A stretch of 64,000 bases of DNA from Streptomyces sp. CA-210063. Its GTDB lineage: Bacteria > Actinomycetota > Actinomycetes > Streptomycetales > Streptomycetaceae. Made by a program: the position numbers and the translations under genes. This document shows, piece by piece, positions 7,985-16,959 of this stretch (within the stretch, counting starts at the first letter, position 1; each line of letters opens with the position of its first letter). Under the pieces are notes generated by a model. The model was not told where the DNA came from, searched no databases, and was given only the letters and a program-made list of their open reading frames with translations. The DNA lies in the NCBI RefSeq assembly GCF_024612015.1, contig NZ_CP102512.1, positions 6,944,001 to 7,008,000 on the forward strand. The letters run 5' to 3'.

Positions 7985-8880
7985 AGCGCGGCGACCTCCT
8001 CGGCGGTGGGGAACGACACCTGTGCCCCGGCCCTGGTGACGGCGGCGGCCCCGACCCGGGCCGCGTACGCGGCGGCCTCGGCAGGCTCCGCGCCCGCGCC
8101 CAGCTTCCACGCCAGCGCCGCGGTGAACGCGTCCCCGGCCCCCGTGGTGTCCACGGCGTCCACCTTCACCGCCGCCACCCGCGCACTGCCCTCGGTGTCG
8201 GCGACCAGCGCCCCCTCCGCGCCCAGCGTGACGACCACCGAACGCGGCCCGAGCGCCAGCAGCGCCCGCGCCCAGTCCTCCGGCGAACCCGCCAGCTCAC
8301 CCCCGACGATGACCTGCGCCTCGTGCTCGTTGACGATCAGCGGATCACAGGCGGCCAGCACCTCCGCGGGCAACTCCCGGGGCGGCGACGGGTTCAGCAC
8401 GAAACGCGTGCCGTCCGGCAGCCGCCGGACGACCTCCACCACCGTCTCCAACGGGATCTCCAACTGCGCCGAGACCACCCGAGAGGCCCGCAACAGCGCG
8501 TCGGCCGCCCGTACGTCCTCGGGGGTCAGCCTCCCGTTGGCGCCGGGCGACACCACGATGCTGTTGTCGCCCGACGGGTCCACCGTGATCAGCGCCACCC
8601 CGGTGGGCGCACCGCCGACCAGCACCCCCGCCGTGTCGACCCCGGCCGCGCGCTGCGAGTCGAGGAGCAGCCGGCCGTGCCCGTCGTCACCGACCCGCGC
8701 CAGCAACGCCGTACGCGCCCCGAGCCGGGCCGCCGCCACCGCCTGATTGGCACCCTTGCCGCCCGGATGCACGGCCAGATCCGAGCCGAGCACGGTCTCG
8801 CCCGCCCCCGGCCGGCGCTCGACACCGATCACCAGGTCGGCGTTGGCCGACCCCACGACCAGGAGGTCGTAGTCGTACAT
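7981..8880 (-). CDS. rbsK: Ribokinase
   Basis: A 299-residue PfkB-family sugar kinase. It has the N-terminal GSANADLVIGVERRPGAGET, the GGKGANQAVAAARLG substrate loop, NEHEAQ, and the C-terminal DTTGAGDAFTAALAWKL with the catalytic Asp. Ribokinase converts D-ribose to ribose-5-phosphate. GGGAGAT stands 5 bases before the ATG. It follows the transporter gene by 64 bases and overlaps rbsD, matching ribose uptake and entry into the pentose phosphate pathway. Confidence 0.95.
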   Translation of the reverse strand: MYDYDLLVVGSANADLVIGVERRPGAGETVLGSDLAVHPGGKGANQAVAAARLGARTALLARVGDDGHGRLLLDSQRAAGVDTAGVLVGGAPTGVALITVDPSGDNSIVVSPGANGRLTPEDVRAADALLRASRVVSAQLEIPLETVVEVVRRLPDGTRFVLNPSPPRELPAEVLAACDPLIVNEHEAQVIVGGELAGSPEDWARALLALGPRSVVVTLGAEGALVADTEGSARVAAVKVDAVDTTGAGDAFTAALAWKLGAGAEPAEAAAYAARVGAAAVTRAGAQVSFPTAEEVAAL

Positions 8881-8944
8881 GAACCATCTCCCTGTGCAGG
8901 TGGGTTGGAGCTGCTCTCAGCCGTCGGTCGTCAGCCGTCGGTCG

Positions 8945-10897
8945 TCAGCCGCCGAACTCGGCCACGTTCTCCGACGTGACCACCTTCACCGGCACCATCA
9001 CCGACTTCTCGACCTTCTCGCCCTCGGCGGCCTTGACCGCGTTGCGCACGGCGATCCTGCCGAGTTCGGCGGGCTGCTGCGCGACCGACGCGTACAGCGT
9101 GCCTTCCTTGACGGCCTTGAAGCCGTCGGCGGTGCCGTCGAAGCCGATGACCTGGACGGACTTGCCGGCCTTGGCGCCGAGGGCCTTGATCGCGCCGAGG
9201 GCCATCTCGTCGTTCTCGGCGAAGACGCCGTCGATGTCGGGGTTGGCCTGGAGGAGGTTCGTCATCACGTCGAGGCCCTTGGTGCGGTCCCAGTCGGCGG
9301 GCTGCTTGGCGAGGACCTTGATGCCCGGGTAGGCCTTCAGACCCTCGGTGAAGCCGGCGCCGCGCTCACGGCTGGCGGAGGTGCCCGCCTGGCCCTGGAG
9401 GACGACGATCTCGCCCTTGCCGCCCAGCTTCTCGGCGAGCGCCTTCGCGGCCAGCTTGCCGCCGCTGACGTTGTCGGAGGCGACGAGCGCGGCCGTGTTC
9501 GCGCCGTTGACCGCGCGGTCGACGGCCACCAGCGGGATGTCCGCCTTGTTCACGGCCTTCGCCGCCGGGGTCACCGCGTCGGAGTCCACCGGGTTGACGA
9601 TGATCGTGCCGAGGCCCTCACTGGTGAAGTTCTGCAACTGGTTGGCCTGCTGCGAGGCGTCGTTCTGCGCGTCGGTGACGGACAGGTCCACGCCCAGCTT
9701 CTTCGCCTCGTCCTGCGCACCGGCACGGATCTGCACGAAGAAGGGATTGTTGAGGGTCGACAGCGAGAGCCCGATCTTCTCGCTCTTCGCCACCGACGAC
9801 CCGCTGTGCAGGAAAGACGTCGCCCCCACGACGGCCACCGCGACCACCGCGGCCAGCACATACGTCACCGCCTGCTTGCGCCGCTCCCCGGAGCCCCCGG
9901 CACCGGCCGGCAACGCGGTCGCCCCGGCCTTCCGGCGGACCGTGTCCACCAGTACCGCCAGCGCGATCACCACACCGATGACGACCTGCTGCCAGAAGGC
10001 GGAAACGGACAGCAGATTCAGCCCGTTCCGAAGCACCGCCAGGATCAGCGCGCCGATCAGCGTCCCCGACGCCTTGCCCGTACCGCCGGCCAGCGAGGCA
10101 CCGCCGATGACGACCGCGGCGATCGCGTCCAGCTCATAGCCCTGCGCGGCCTGCGGCTGCGCGGAGGAGAGCCGGGAGGCGAGCACGATGCCCGCGGCGG
10201 CGGCGAACAGACCGGACAGGGCGTAGATCGCGAGCTTCTGCCGCTTCACCCGCAGGCCGGAAAGGCGGGCCGCCTCCTCGTTGCCACCGATCGCGTACAT
10301 GGCCCGCCCGATGTACGTACGCCCGAGGATCACGGCCGTGACGAGCCCCAGGACCACCATCACCAGGACCGGCACCGGCAGCCAGCCGCCGAGGTTGTCC
10401 CCGAGGTGCGACACCGACTCCGGGAACGCGATCGGGCTGCCCTGCGAGATCACCAGCGACAGACCGCGCCCCACCGACAGCATGGCGAGCGTCGCGATGA
10501 ACGGCGGCAGCTTCCCGTACGAGATGAGGAAGCCGTTGACGAGACCGCACGCGATGCCGGTGGCGATCGCCAGGATCACGGCTATCCAGACCGGTACGCC
10601 CTCCGAAGTGGCGCTCCAGGCGAGGACGGTGGCCGAGAGGGCCGCCACCGAGCCCACTGACAGGTCGATGCCCGCCGAGACGATCACGAAGGTCACGCCG
10701 AAGGCGAGGATCGCGGTGACGGCGGCCTGGACGCCGATGTTGAGCAGGTTGTCGGCCGTCAGGAAGTCGCCGGACAGCACCGACATCACGACGACGAGGA
10801 CGATGAGGGCGCTCAGCGCGCCGTTGTCGAGCAGGAGCCGGCGAAGCCCCGAGGCGCCACTCGCGCCCGTCGTGCTCTTGAGCGTGTCAGCGGCCAC
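8945..10897 (-). CDS. rbsC: Fused ribose ABC permease and substrate-binding protein (RbsC-RbsB)
   Basis: A 650-residue protein joins two normally separate transporter parts. Residues 1-325 are an RbsC-type permease with about ten hydrophobic helices and the EAA-like loop NEEAARLSGLRV. After a linker (about 326-342) and a single transmembrane helix (about 345-364, AVTYVLAAVVAVAVVGATSF), residues 375-650 form a periplasmic-binding fold of the RbsB/LacI type (IGLSLSTLNNPFFVQIRAGAQ, DRAVNG, GFDGTADG). The binding domain is thus tethered outside instead of being a lipoprotein. The GTG start overlaps the rbsA end by 11 bases. No separate rbsB exists nearby, so the fusion should supply both functions. 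Confidence 0.9.
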   Translation of the reverse strand: MAADTLKSTTGASGASGLRRLLLDNGALSALIVLVVVMSVLSGDFLTADNLLNIGVQAAVTAILAFGVTFVIVSAGIDLSVGSVAALSATVLAWSATSEGVPVWIAVILAIATGIACGLVNGFLISYGKLPPFIATLAMLSVGRGLSLVISQGSPIAFPESVSHLGDNLGGWLPVPVLVMVVLGLVTAVILGRTYIGRAMYAIGGNEEAARLSGLRVKRQKLAIYALSGLFAAAAGIVLASRLSSAQPQAAQGYELDAIAAVVIGGASLAGGTGKASGTLIGALILAVLRNGLNLLSVSAFWQQVVIGVVIALAVLVDTVRRKAGATALPAGAGGSGERRKQAVTYVLAAVVAVAVVGATSFLHSGSSVAKSEKIGLSLSTLNNPFFVQIRAGAQDEAKKLGVDLSVTDAQNDASQQANQLQNFTSEGLGTIIVNPVDSDAVTPAAKAVNKADIPLVAVDRAVNGANTAALVASDNVSGGKLAAKALAEKLGGKGEIVVLQGQAGTSASRERGAGFTEGLKAYPGIKVLAKQPADWDRTKGLDVMTNLLQANPDIDGVFAENDEMALGAIKALGAKAGKSVQVIGFDGTADGFKAVKEGTLYASVAQQPAELGRIAVRNAVKAAEGEKVEKSVMVPVKVVTSENVAEFGG

Positions 10898-12422
10898 GGG
10901 GGGCCTCCTTCTCAGCGGTGAGGGTGGTGGGGTGGGAGACGGCGAGCGCCATCACGGCGTCCTGGGTGGCCTCGGCGGCGGGCAGTTCGCCCGCGATCCG
11001 CCCCTGGGCCATGACCAGCACCCGGTCGCTCATGCCGAGCACCTCGGGCAGGTCACTGGAGATCATCAGCACGGCGGCACCGGCGGCCGTCAGCTCGTTG
11101 ATCAGCTCGTAGATCTCGACCTTCGCGCCGACGTCGATCCCGCGCGTCGGCTCGTCGAGGATCAGCACCTTGGTGTCCGCCAGCAGCCACTTGCCGATGA
11201 CGACCTTCTGCTGGTTGCCACCGGAGAGCGTGCGTACGTGCTGGTGCAGCCCGGCCATCCGGACCCCGAGCTGCCCCGCTACCCGCGCCGCGCTCTCCCG
11301 CTGCCCCTTGAGGTCGACGAACCCGCCCCTGGTGGCGCCCCGCAGGGTCACCAGACCCAGGTTCTCCTCGACGGACGCGTCCAGCACCAGCCCCTGGCCC
11401 TTGCGGTCCTCGGGGACGAGCCCGATCCCGGCCGTCATCGCCGCGTTGACGTCGTCCTTGGGAACCGGGGCCCCGGCGACCCTCACGGCCCCCTTGTCGT
11501 ACGGGTCGGCGCCGAACACGGCCCGCACGACCTCCGTACGACCGGCCCCGACCAGCCCGGCGATGCCGACGACCTCACCGGCCCGCACCTCGAAGCTCAC
11601 GTCATGGAAGACGCCGTCCCGGGTGAGCCCCTCGACGACGAGCAACGCCTCCCCGGCGCCGGAGTCGCCCTGCTGCCGCGGATACTGCTGCTCGATCGAC
11701 CGCCCGACCATCAGCCGTACGAGCTCGTCCTGGGACGTGGAGGCGGGCACCTGCCCGACGCTCTTCCCGTCGCGAATGACGGTGACCCGGTCACCGAGCG
11801 CGGCGATCTCCTCCAGATGATGGGTGATGAAGATGATCCCCACCCCGTCCTCGCGCAGCCGACGCACGATCGAGAAGAGCTTCTCGACCTCCTCGGTCGT
11901 CAACACGGCCGTCGGCTCATCCATGATCAACACGCGGGCGTCGAGACTCAGCGCCTTCGCGATCTCGACCATCTGGAGCCGAGCGATACCGAGTTCACGC
12001 ACGCGCGCGCGTGGGGACACGTTCACGCACACCCGCTCCAGCAGCTCGGCGGCCTCGGCCTCCATCCGCTTGCGGTCGATCAGCCCGAAGCGGCGCGGCT
12101 GCCGCCCCAGGAAGATGTTCTCGGCGACCGTCAGATCGGGTACGAGGTTGAACTCCTGGTAGATGGTCGCGATCCCGAGGCGCTCGGAGTCCTGCGCGCC
12201 ATGGATGCGCACCTCCTCGCCACCGGCCAGGATCCGCCCGGCGTCGGGCGTGTACGCACCGGAGAGCATCTTGATGAGGGTGCTCTTGCCGGCGCCGTTC
12301 TCACCGAGCAGTACGTGCACCTCGCCCCGGCACAGATCGAAGTCGACGCCGTCCAGCGCGACCACACCGGGGAAGGATTTCCGTATGCCTTCGATGCGCA
12401 GCAACTCGTCCGGGTTGCTCAC
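10887..12422 (-). CDS. rbsA: Ribose ABC transporter ATP-binding protein RbsA
   Basis: A 511-residue tandem ABC ATPase of the monosaccharide class (CUT2), energising ribose import. The first half has Walker A GENGAGKST and Walker B VLIMDEPTAVL. The second half has the degenerate LVGAGRTE Walker A normal for this family, signature LSGGNQQK and Walker B VLILDEPTRGID. The GTG start at 12422 overlaps the regulator's stop by four bases. An upstream reading frame extends further but overlaps the regulator, so the coupled GTG is preferred. Confidence 0.95.
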   Translation of the reverse strand: MSNPDELLRIEGIRKSFPGVVALDGVDFDLCRGEVHVLLGENGAGKSTLIKMLSGAYTPDAGRILAGGEEVRIHGAQDSERLGIATIYQEFNLVPDLTVAENIFLGRQPRRFGLIDRKRMEAEAAELLERVCVNVSPRARVRELGIARLQMVEIAKALSLDARVLIMDEPTAVLTTEEVEKLFSIVRRLREDGVGIIFITHHLEEIAALGDRVTVIRDGKSVGQVPASTSQDELVRLMVGRSIEQQYPRQQGDSGAGEALLVVEGLTRDGVFHDVSFEVRAGEVVGIAGLVGAGRTEVVRAVFGADPYDKGAVRVAGAPVPKDDVNAAMTAGIGLVPEDRKGQGLVLDASVEENLGLVTLRGATRGGFVDLKGQRESAARVAGQLGVRMAGLHQHVRTLSGGNQQKVVIGKWLLADTKVLILDEPTRGIDVGAKVEIYELINELTAAGAAVLMISSDLPEVLGMSDRVLVMAQGRIAGELPAAEATQDAVMALAVSHPTTLTAEKEAPRGR

Positions 12423-13474
12423 GTCTGGCTCCTGTTCGTTACGGGGGACGGCTCTGGGGAAGCCGGTCGCTCTGGGGGAGCGGGCTCGCCGCATGAGCGG
12501 CGTACGACGAGACGGGCGGGGAGGGTGACGGACTGCGGGGGCCGCCCCTCGATACGGTCGACCAGTGCGCGTACGGCGGCGCGCCCCAGCTCACCCGTGG
12601 GCTGGGCGATCGCGGTGATCGGCGGATCGGTGTGCACGAACCACGGGATGTCGTCGAAGGCGGCCAGCGCGAGATCGTCCGGAACACGCATCCCCCGCGC
12701 GCGTACGGCGTCCAGCGCGCCGAGCGCCATCAGGTTGTCCGCCGCGAACACGACCTCGGGCGGTTCCGGCAGATCGAGGAAGCCCTCGGTGACCCGGCGC
12801 CCGCTCTCGGCCTGGAAGTCGCCCTGCCCTATGTAGGCGTCGGGAAGTTCGAGACCGTACGCGCGCAGCGCCTCCCTGAAGGCCGCCACACGCTCCTGAC
12901 CGGTGGTGGTCGCCGCAGGCCCCGCGATGATCGCCAGCCGCCGGTGCCCGAGCCCGTGCAGATGCGCCACCAGATCCCGTACGGCTCCCCGCCCGTCCGC
13001 CCGGACGACCGGCACCTCCATCCCCGGGATCCACCGGTCCACGAACACCATCGGCGTCCCCGCCCGCGCGGCGTCCAGCATCAGCGGGGAGCCGCCGTCG
13101 GTGGGGGAGACCAGGAGCCCGTCGATCCGCCGGTCCAGCAGGGTCCGTACGTGGTGGTCCTGCAGATCCGGCCGCTCGTCGGCGTTGCCGATGATCACGC
13201 TGTAGCCGAGCGCGCGGGCCTCCTCCTCCACGGAGCGGGCCAGTTCCGTGAAGTACGGGTTCATCACGTCACTGATGACCAGGCCGAGGGTGCGGGTCTG
13301 GTCGGTGCGCAGGGAGCGGGCGACGGCGTTCGGGCGGTAGCCCAGCGTGCCGACGGCGGCCAGCACACGCGCGCGTGCGTCGGCACTGACCGACGGATGG
13401 TCGTTCAGGACCCGCGACACCGTGGCGACGGACACACCCGCCTCGGCAGCGACGTCCTTGATGCTCGCCATCAC
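12419..13474 (-). CDS. rbsR: LacI-family repressor of the ribose operon
   Basis: A 351-residue regulator with an N-terminal LacI HTH (SIKDVAAEAGVSVATVSRVL, then NDHPSVSADARARVLAA) and a periplasmic-binding-like effector domain (TLGLVISDVMNPYFTELARSVEEEA; AFDDIPW near the end). It is the first gene of the rbs operon and overlaps rbsA by four bases. Two copies of an operator-like sequence lie 16-65 bases upstream, consistent with autorepression of the whole operon and induction by ribose. GTG 13474 and ATG 13471 are adjacent starts; GGAGGTGGAG lies just upstream. The symbol is inferred from operon position. Confidence 0.88.
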   Translation of the reverse strand: MMASIKDVAAEAGVSVATVSRVLNDHPSVSADARARVLAAVGTLGYRPNAVARSLRTDQTRTLGLVISDVMNPYFTELARSVEEEARALGYSVIIGNADERPDLQDHHVRTLLDRRIDGLLVSPTDGGSPLMLDAARAGTPMVFVDRWIPGMEVPVVRADGRGAVRDLVAHLHGLGHRRLAIIAGPAATTTGQERVAAFREALRAYGLELPDAYIGQGDFQAESGRRVTEGFLDLPEPPEVVFAADNLMALGALDAVRARGMRVPDDLALAAFDDIPWFVHTDPPITAIAQPTGELGRAAVRALVDRIEGRPPQSVTLPARLVVRRSCGEPAPPERPASPEPSPVTNRSQT

Positions 13475-13489
13475 CGCTCCACCTCCTCG

Positions 13490-13504
13490 TGGAATCGATT
13501 ACAT
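13490..13504. promoter_or_regulatory. LacI-type operator, copy 1
   Basis: TGGAATCGATTACAT, a pseudo-palindrome centred on the CG typical of LacI/GalR operators, 16 bases upstream of the repressor start. Confidence 0.75.
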
Positions 13505-13521
13505 CGATGTGTAGGGAGGAT

Positions 13522-13536
13522 TGGAATCGATTACAT
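13522..13536. promoter_or_regulatory. LacI-type operator, copy 2
   Basis: An exact second copy of the 15-base site, with a 32-base centre-to-centre distance (about three helical turns), so two dimers could bind the same DNA face. Confidence 0.75.
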
Positions 13537-13642
13537 GGCGATGCGGCAAGGGCGCGGCAGTGGCTGAAATCCAATTGTGACCGAGGCGTCGTGACTGGGA
13601 TGCGCGGTGTGCCCAGGCTCAGGAGACGCGGGCATTGGCGGA

Positions 13643-14478
13643 TCAGTCTTCGTTGGGCCGCCACAGCCAGCGCAGAGCGTCCGGCAGCAGGACGCCGCCG
13701 TGGTTGGGGCTGTGTCCGCCGTCTCCCAGGACAAGGCGGAAGTCATAGCCCGCTTCAGCGAGAGCGGCTGCCACGCGCAGGTTTTCGGCGAGCCAGTTCC
13801 ACTGTGGCTCATTCCAGTGCAGGTCGCGGTGGCCGCCTTGCATGAAGACGCGCAGCGGCTTGCGGGGCACGCGGGAGATGAGGTCTGGGTAGGGGTTGCC
13901 GTCCGGCATCTGCGCGAAGCTGGACAGGTATCCGATGACGCGGCGGAACTTGTCCGGACGCAGCCACGCGACGGTAAAGGCGCAGTTGCCGCCGCTGCTC
14001 CCGCCGCAGATGCCCCACCTCTCGGGCGACTTGGCGAGGGTATAGCGCTCCGCAACCTGCGGGATGATCTCGGTGAGGAGGAAGGTGACGTACCGGTCGT
14101 CGAAGGCGTCGTACTCGTTGTTGCGGTTCTTCGGGTTCTCCGCATCGAGGAAGACGCCAGGATCGACGAACACACCGATGGTGACGGGGATGTCGCCGCG
14201 GTGAACGAGGTTGTCCAGGACGATCGCGCCGCGTACTTCCCCTGCGGGGTCCAGGTACCACCATCCGTCCTGGAACACCATCAAGGATGCCGGTTCCGCC
14301 GGGTCGTACTGTGCAGGCACGTGTACCCAGAACTTCCGGAAGGTTCCCGGATAGACCTCGCTGTCCCCCCAGTCGAACGCGACCGTCTCGCCAGCAGGCA
14401 CGCCCGGCTGTGGACGGAATCGGGTCCGTGGACGTAGCGCACGTCCGACTGGTCGATCGGAAGTGGCTGGTAGGGCAT
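13643..14478 (-). pseudogene. Esterase (enterochelin esterase-like), N-terminal frameshift
   Basis: The body (GTG at 14401 to 13643, 252 residues) is an alpha/beta hydrolase of the esterase D/Fes-like type: FWVHVPAQYD, the nucleophile elbow GGSSGGNC, the Asp region RVFMQGGHRDLHW and a C-terminal GDGGHSPNHGG. Upstream, another frame from the ATG at 14478 encodes MPYQPLPIDQSDVRYVHGPD, which reads as the natural N-terminus. The two join exactly if one C is restored in the CCGGG run near 14402-14406 (HSPGVPAGET). Either the gene is a recent pseudogene, translation starts at GTG 14401, or the base is a sequencing error. It stands alone, opposite to the following regulator set. Confidence 0.7.
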
Positions 14479-14536
14479 CTCGATGGTCACGGGGAGCAAC
14501 CGTAGGACGATCACCACCCTCGACCGCAAGGAGTTT

Positions 14537-14950
14537 TCAAGAGGGCCCTACGCCGCCGCCGGCTCGCACCACACGTACTTGCCCGGGCTGCGATCTGGCC
14601 GACGGCATCCACCCCCAGTACTTCGTGCAGGCCGCGACGAGACCCAGCCCGCGCCCGCCCTCCTGCTCACCCACCCGCTCCAACGGCCGTGGTGGCTCCG
14701 GCGGTTCGGGATCGGACGTCCCACGCCCCGATCCACACCATGCCCTCCGCCGACCGCCGCACCCGGAGCGCGGCGGGCCCCTTCGTGTGCAGTGCGGCAT
14801 TCGGACCAACTCGGTCGCAAGCAACTCCGCGGTGTCCACGAGGCCGGTGAGGCCGTGCATGGTGAGCATCAGGCGCAGGGTGCGGCGGCAGATGGTCACG
14901 GCTCTGGGGTCGTTGGGGATGTGGAGGGTGTAGTCCCAGGTTTCGGGCAT
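14537..14950 (-). pseudogene. RsbW-like ATP-binding protein with compensated double frameshift
   Basis: The open frame gives 137 residues. The start (DYTLHIPNDPRAVTICRRT, LMLTMHGLTGLVDTAELLATELV) and the end (PEPPRPLERVGEQEGGRGLG, LVAACTKYWGW) are those of the small GHKL/anti-sigma-factor-like ATPases found beside XRE-DUF397 genes. Between them the frame is wrong. The proper N-box region (NAALHTKGPAALRV, then MVWIGAWD) is encoded one frame over, from about 14803 to 14716. A lost base near 14800-14804 and a gained base near 14714-14721 explain this and keep the frame open, but scramble the ATP-binding N-box. True loss and sequencing error are both possible. Confidence 0.72.
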
Positions 14951-15131
14951 GGGTCATCAACTCCGGTGAATGAAGGGGGATTTCCGCGCACGGTGGCATT
15001 GCCGACGCCGTCGTGGCAGGACGGAGCGGTGCGCTTCCGTAACGTGTTCGTCGCGTCACAGACGCTATGGGTAACCTGTAACCCGAATCAAGCCGGTCGC
15101 GGGATCCGGCCCCGAAAGAGGAGAGCAAGGC

Positions 15132-15971
15132 ATGGTCCAGAGGCGTGAACCAACGGCTCGTCAGGTACGCCTGGGCATCGAACTGCGCAGGCTCCGCGAG
15201 GCCGCCGGCCTGACAGCCATCCAGTCGGCGGCGCTTCTCGGAGCAAACAGAGTGCAGATCAGTCACATTGAGTCGGGGCTCATCGGGGTGAGTGAGGAAA
15301 GACTGCGCCGACTCGCGTCCCATTACGCCTGCACGGACGTGGAGTTCATTGACGCACTGGTCGCTATGGCCACGGACCGGACGCGGGGTTGGTGGGAGGA
15401 GTACCGGGGGAGGTTGCCAACGCCGTTTCTGGACCTGTCGGAACTTGATCACCATGCGGCGTTCCAGCGGGATGTGGCCATCCTGTACGTACCGGGCCTC
15501 CTCCAGACAGAGGACTACGCTCGTGCGGTCTTTTCATCCAGGCTGCCTGAACTCACGCCCGGCGAACTGGAGTTGCGCGTACGCCATCGAATGGCTCGAC
15601 AGGGGAAGGTCGATTTCCCCCACGAGATCGTGATCCATGAGGCCGCGCTCCGCATCAGGGTCGGTGACCGCGCTGCCGCCAGGGCTCAACTCGCCCGGCT
15701 CCTTGAGCTTTCCGAAGAGGACCGCATCACATTGCGTGTCATCCCCTTCGACTTGGACGGCTTCGCCAGGGCCTCAAGCGCCATGACTTACGTCGGTGGC
15801 CCTGTATCCAAGCTGGACACCGTGGTGCGCGACGCCCCTCATGGCTCGATGCTCATCGATTGCGAGGCTCAACTCACCAGTTATCGAATGCGTTTCCGTA
15901 GGGTGGAGGCGGTATCACTCGAACCGGATAGGTCGCGTGACTTCATCAACCGCTTGGCGAAAGAGTTGTGA
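15132..15971 (+). CDS. XRE-family regulator with DUF5753 domain (WhiJ/Scr1-like)
   Basis: A 279-residue protein. The N-terminal helix-turn-helix (LGIELRRLREAAGLTAIQSA, ALLGANRVQISHIESG) is followed by a DUF5753 domain (AILYVPGLLQTEDYARAVF; RIRVGDRAAARAQLARLLEL; FARASSAMTYVGG). Such regulators are greatly expanded in Streptomyces and usually pair with a DUF397 protein and an RsbW-like ATPase, exactly the neighbours here. WhiJ, a member, affects development; Scr1 members are described as antitoxin-like. AGAGGAG lies 9 bases before the ATG. Codon use is slightly less GC-biased than flanking genes, suggesting accessory character. Confidence 0.9.
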   Translation: MVQRREPTARQVRLGIELRRLREAAGLTAIQSAALLGANRVQISHIESGLIGVSEERLRRLASHYACTDVEFIDALVAMATDRTRGWWEEYRGRLPTPFLDLSELDHHAAFQRDVAILYVPGLLQTEDYARAVFSSRLPELTPGELELRVRHRMARQGKVDFPHEIVIHEAALRIRVGDRAAARAQLARLLELSEEDRITLRVIPFDLDGFARASSAMTYVGGPVSKLDTVVRDAPHGSMLIDCEAQLTSYRMRFRRVEAVSLEPDRSRDFINRLAKEL

Positions 15972-16165
15972 GGCCCTCGATGAGCAACTGGCGAAAGTCG
16001 TCCTACTCCGGCGACGGCGATGGCGACAACTGCGTGGAGATAGCCACCACCGCCACCCACATAGCCGTCCGCGACTCCAAGAGCCCCACCACCCGCACCC
16101 TCGCTTTCCCGGTCGCCGCCTTCACTCCCTTCCTCGAAGCCCTGAAGGCACATCCCCGCCACTGA
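15968..16165 (+). CDS. DUF397 small protein
   Basis: A 65-residue protein with the DUF397 core NWRKSSYSGDGDGDNCVEIA, HIAVRDSKSPTTRTLAFP and the C-terminal AFTPFLEALK. The GTG start overlaps the regulator's stop by four bases; an ATG 12 bases in could also serve. In characterised systems the DUF397 partner interacts with the XRE protein and modulates its activity; some are treated as toxin-like. Pairing here is from context. Confidence 0.9.
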   Translation: MRPSMSNWRKSSYSGDGDGDNCVEIATTATHIAVRDSKSPTTRTLAFPVAAFTPFLEALKAHPRH

Positions 16166-16269
16166 TGCCCGCACCCCTGCCAGACCCTGGATGTGCCCTG
16201 GTCTTGGGGCTGTCCGGCACTGGTGGAAACTCAGGTGGCCTCAGCGCACGATCTGGGTAGAGTCGGGCG

Positions 16270-16764
16270 ATGCCCGAGCTGAAGCGGCTGCATGCCGGCC
16301 ACGCCCCGGCGGTTCTGGCCTTCGAGCTGGCGAACCGCGCCTACTTCGCTGCCTCGATCTCCGACCGCGGCGACGACTTCTTCGACCAGTTCACCGACCG
16401 GTACGACGCTTCGCTGGCCGAGCAGAAGGCCGGCATCTGCGCGTTCTACGTGCTCGTCGCCGAGGACGGCTCGGTACTCGGCAGGTTCAACCTGTACGAC
16501 TTGGAGGGCGGCACTGCCAGACTCGGCTACCGGGTCGCGGAGCGGGTCGCCGGCCGCGGCGTGGCGACCGCGGCCGTCCGGGAGCTGTGCCGGATCGCGA
16601 CCACGAGGCACGGCCTGCGCACACTGCGGGCGGCCACCTCCCACGACAACGCCGCGTCCCAGAAAGTCTTGACCAAGGCCGGGTTCGTCCCGGTCGGCCC
16701 TGCCACCCCGGCCGATCTCGGCGGCAAGTCAGGTACCTGGTACCAGCGCGACCTCCAGCCGTAG
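16270..16764 (+). CDS. GNAT-family N-acetyltransferase (RimJ/RimL type)
   Basis: A 164-residue acetyltransferase with the usual fold: FYVLVAEDGSVLGRFNLYDL, the acetyl-CoA loop RVAERVAGRGVATAAVREL, and SHDNAASQKVLTKAGFVPVG. It likely acetylates an amine on a protein terminus or small molecule; no substrate can be read from context. TAGAGT (16258-16263) ends 7 bases before the ATG and no ribosome site is seen, so the message is probably leaderless. Confidence 0.85.
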   Translation: MPELKRLHAGHAPAVLAFELANRAYFAASISDRGDDFFDQFTDRYDASLAEQKAGICAFYVLVAEDGSVLGRFNLYDLEGGTARLGYRVAERVAGRGVATAAVRELCRIATTRHGLRTLRAATSHDNAASQKVLTKAGFVPVGPATPADLGGKSGTWYQRDLQP

Positions 16765-16890
16765 ACCTTGATCGTGCTCGTGGGTCGGCTGTCGTAGGCG
16801 CGACAAGCGAGTCCCACCAACGGACTGGGCGGACCGAAAACACCCCGGAAGGCGTCCGCCGCGGCCCTTGGGACGGACCGCGGCGGACGA

Positions 16891-16959
16891 CCGGTCAGGA
16901 GGCGCCGGTCAGGAGGTGCCGGTCAGGAAATGCCGGTCAGGAGGTGCCGTCAGGAGGTG
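16891..16959. repeat. Five tandem 14-base repeats at the 3' end of the glycosidase gene
   Basis: Units CCGGTCAGGAGGTG repeat at 16891, 16905, 16919 and 16933, with a fifth copy from 16947 that lacks one G. The last copy covers the glycosidase stop codon; the others lie in its 3' flank. Each unit can encode a TCA/TGA stop on the minus strand. Confidence 0.88.

Noticed and set aside
16891..16959. CRISPR or phage att site at the 14-base repeats
   Set aside because: No spacers, integrase or tRNA nearby; a simple tandem array.
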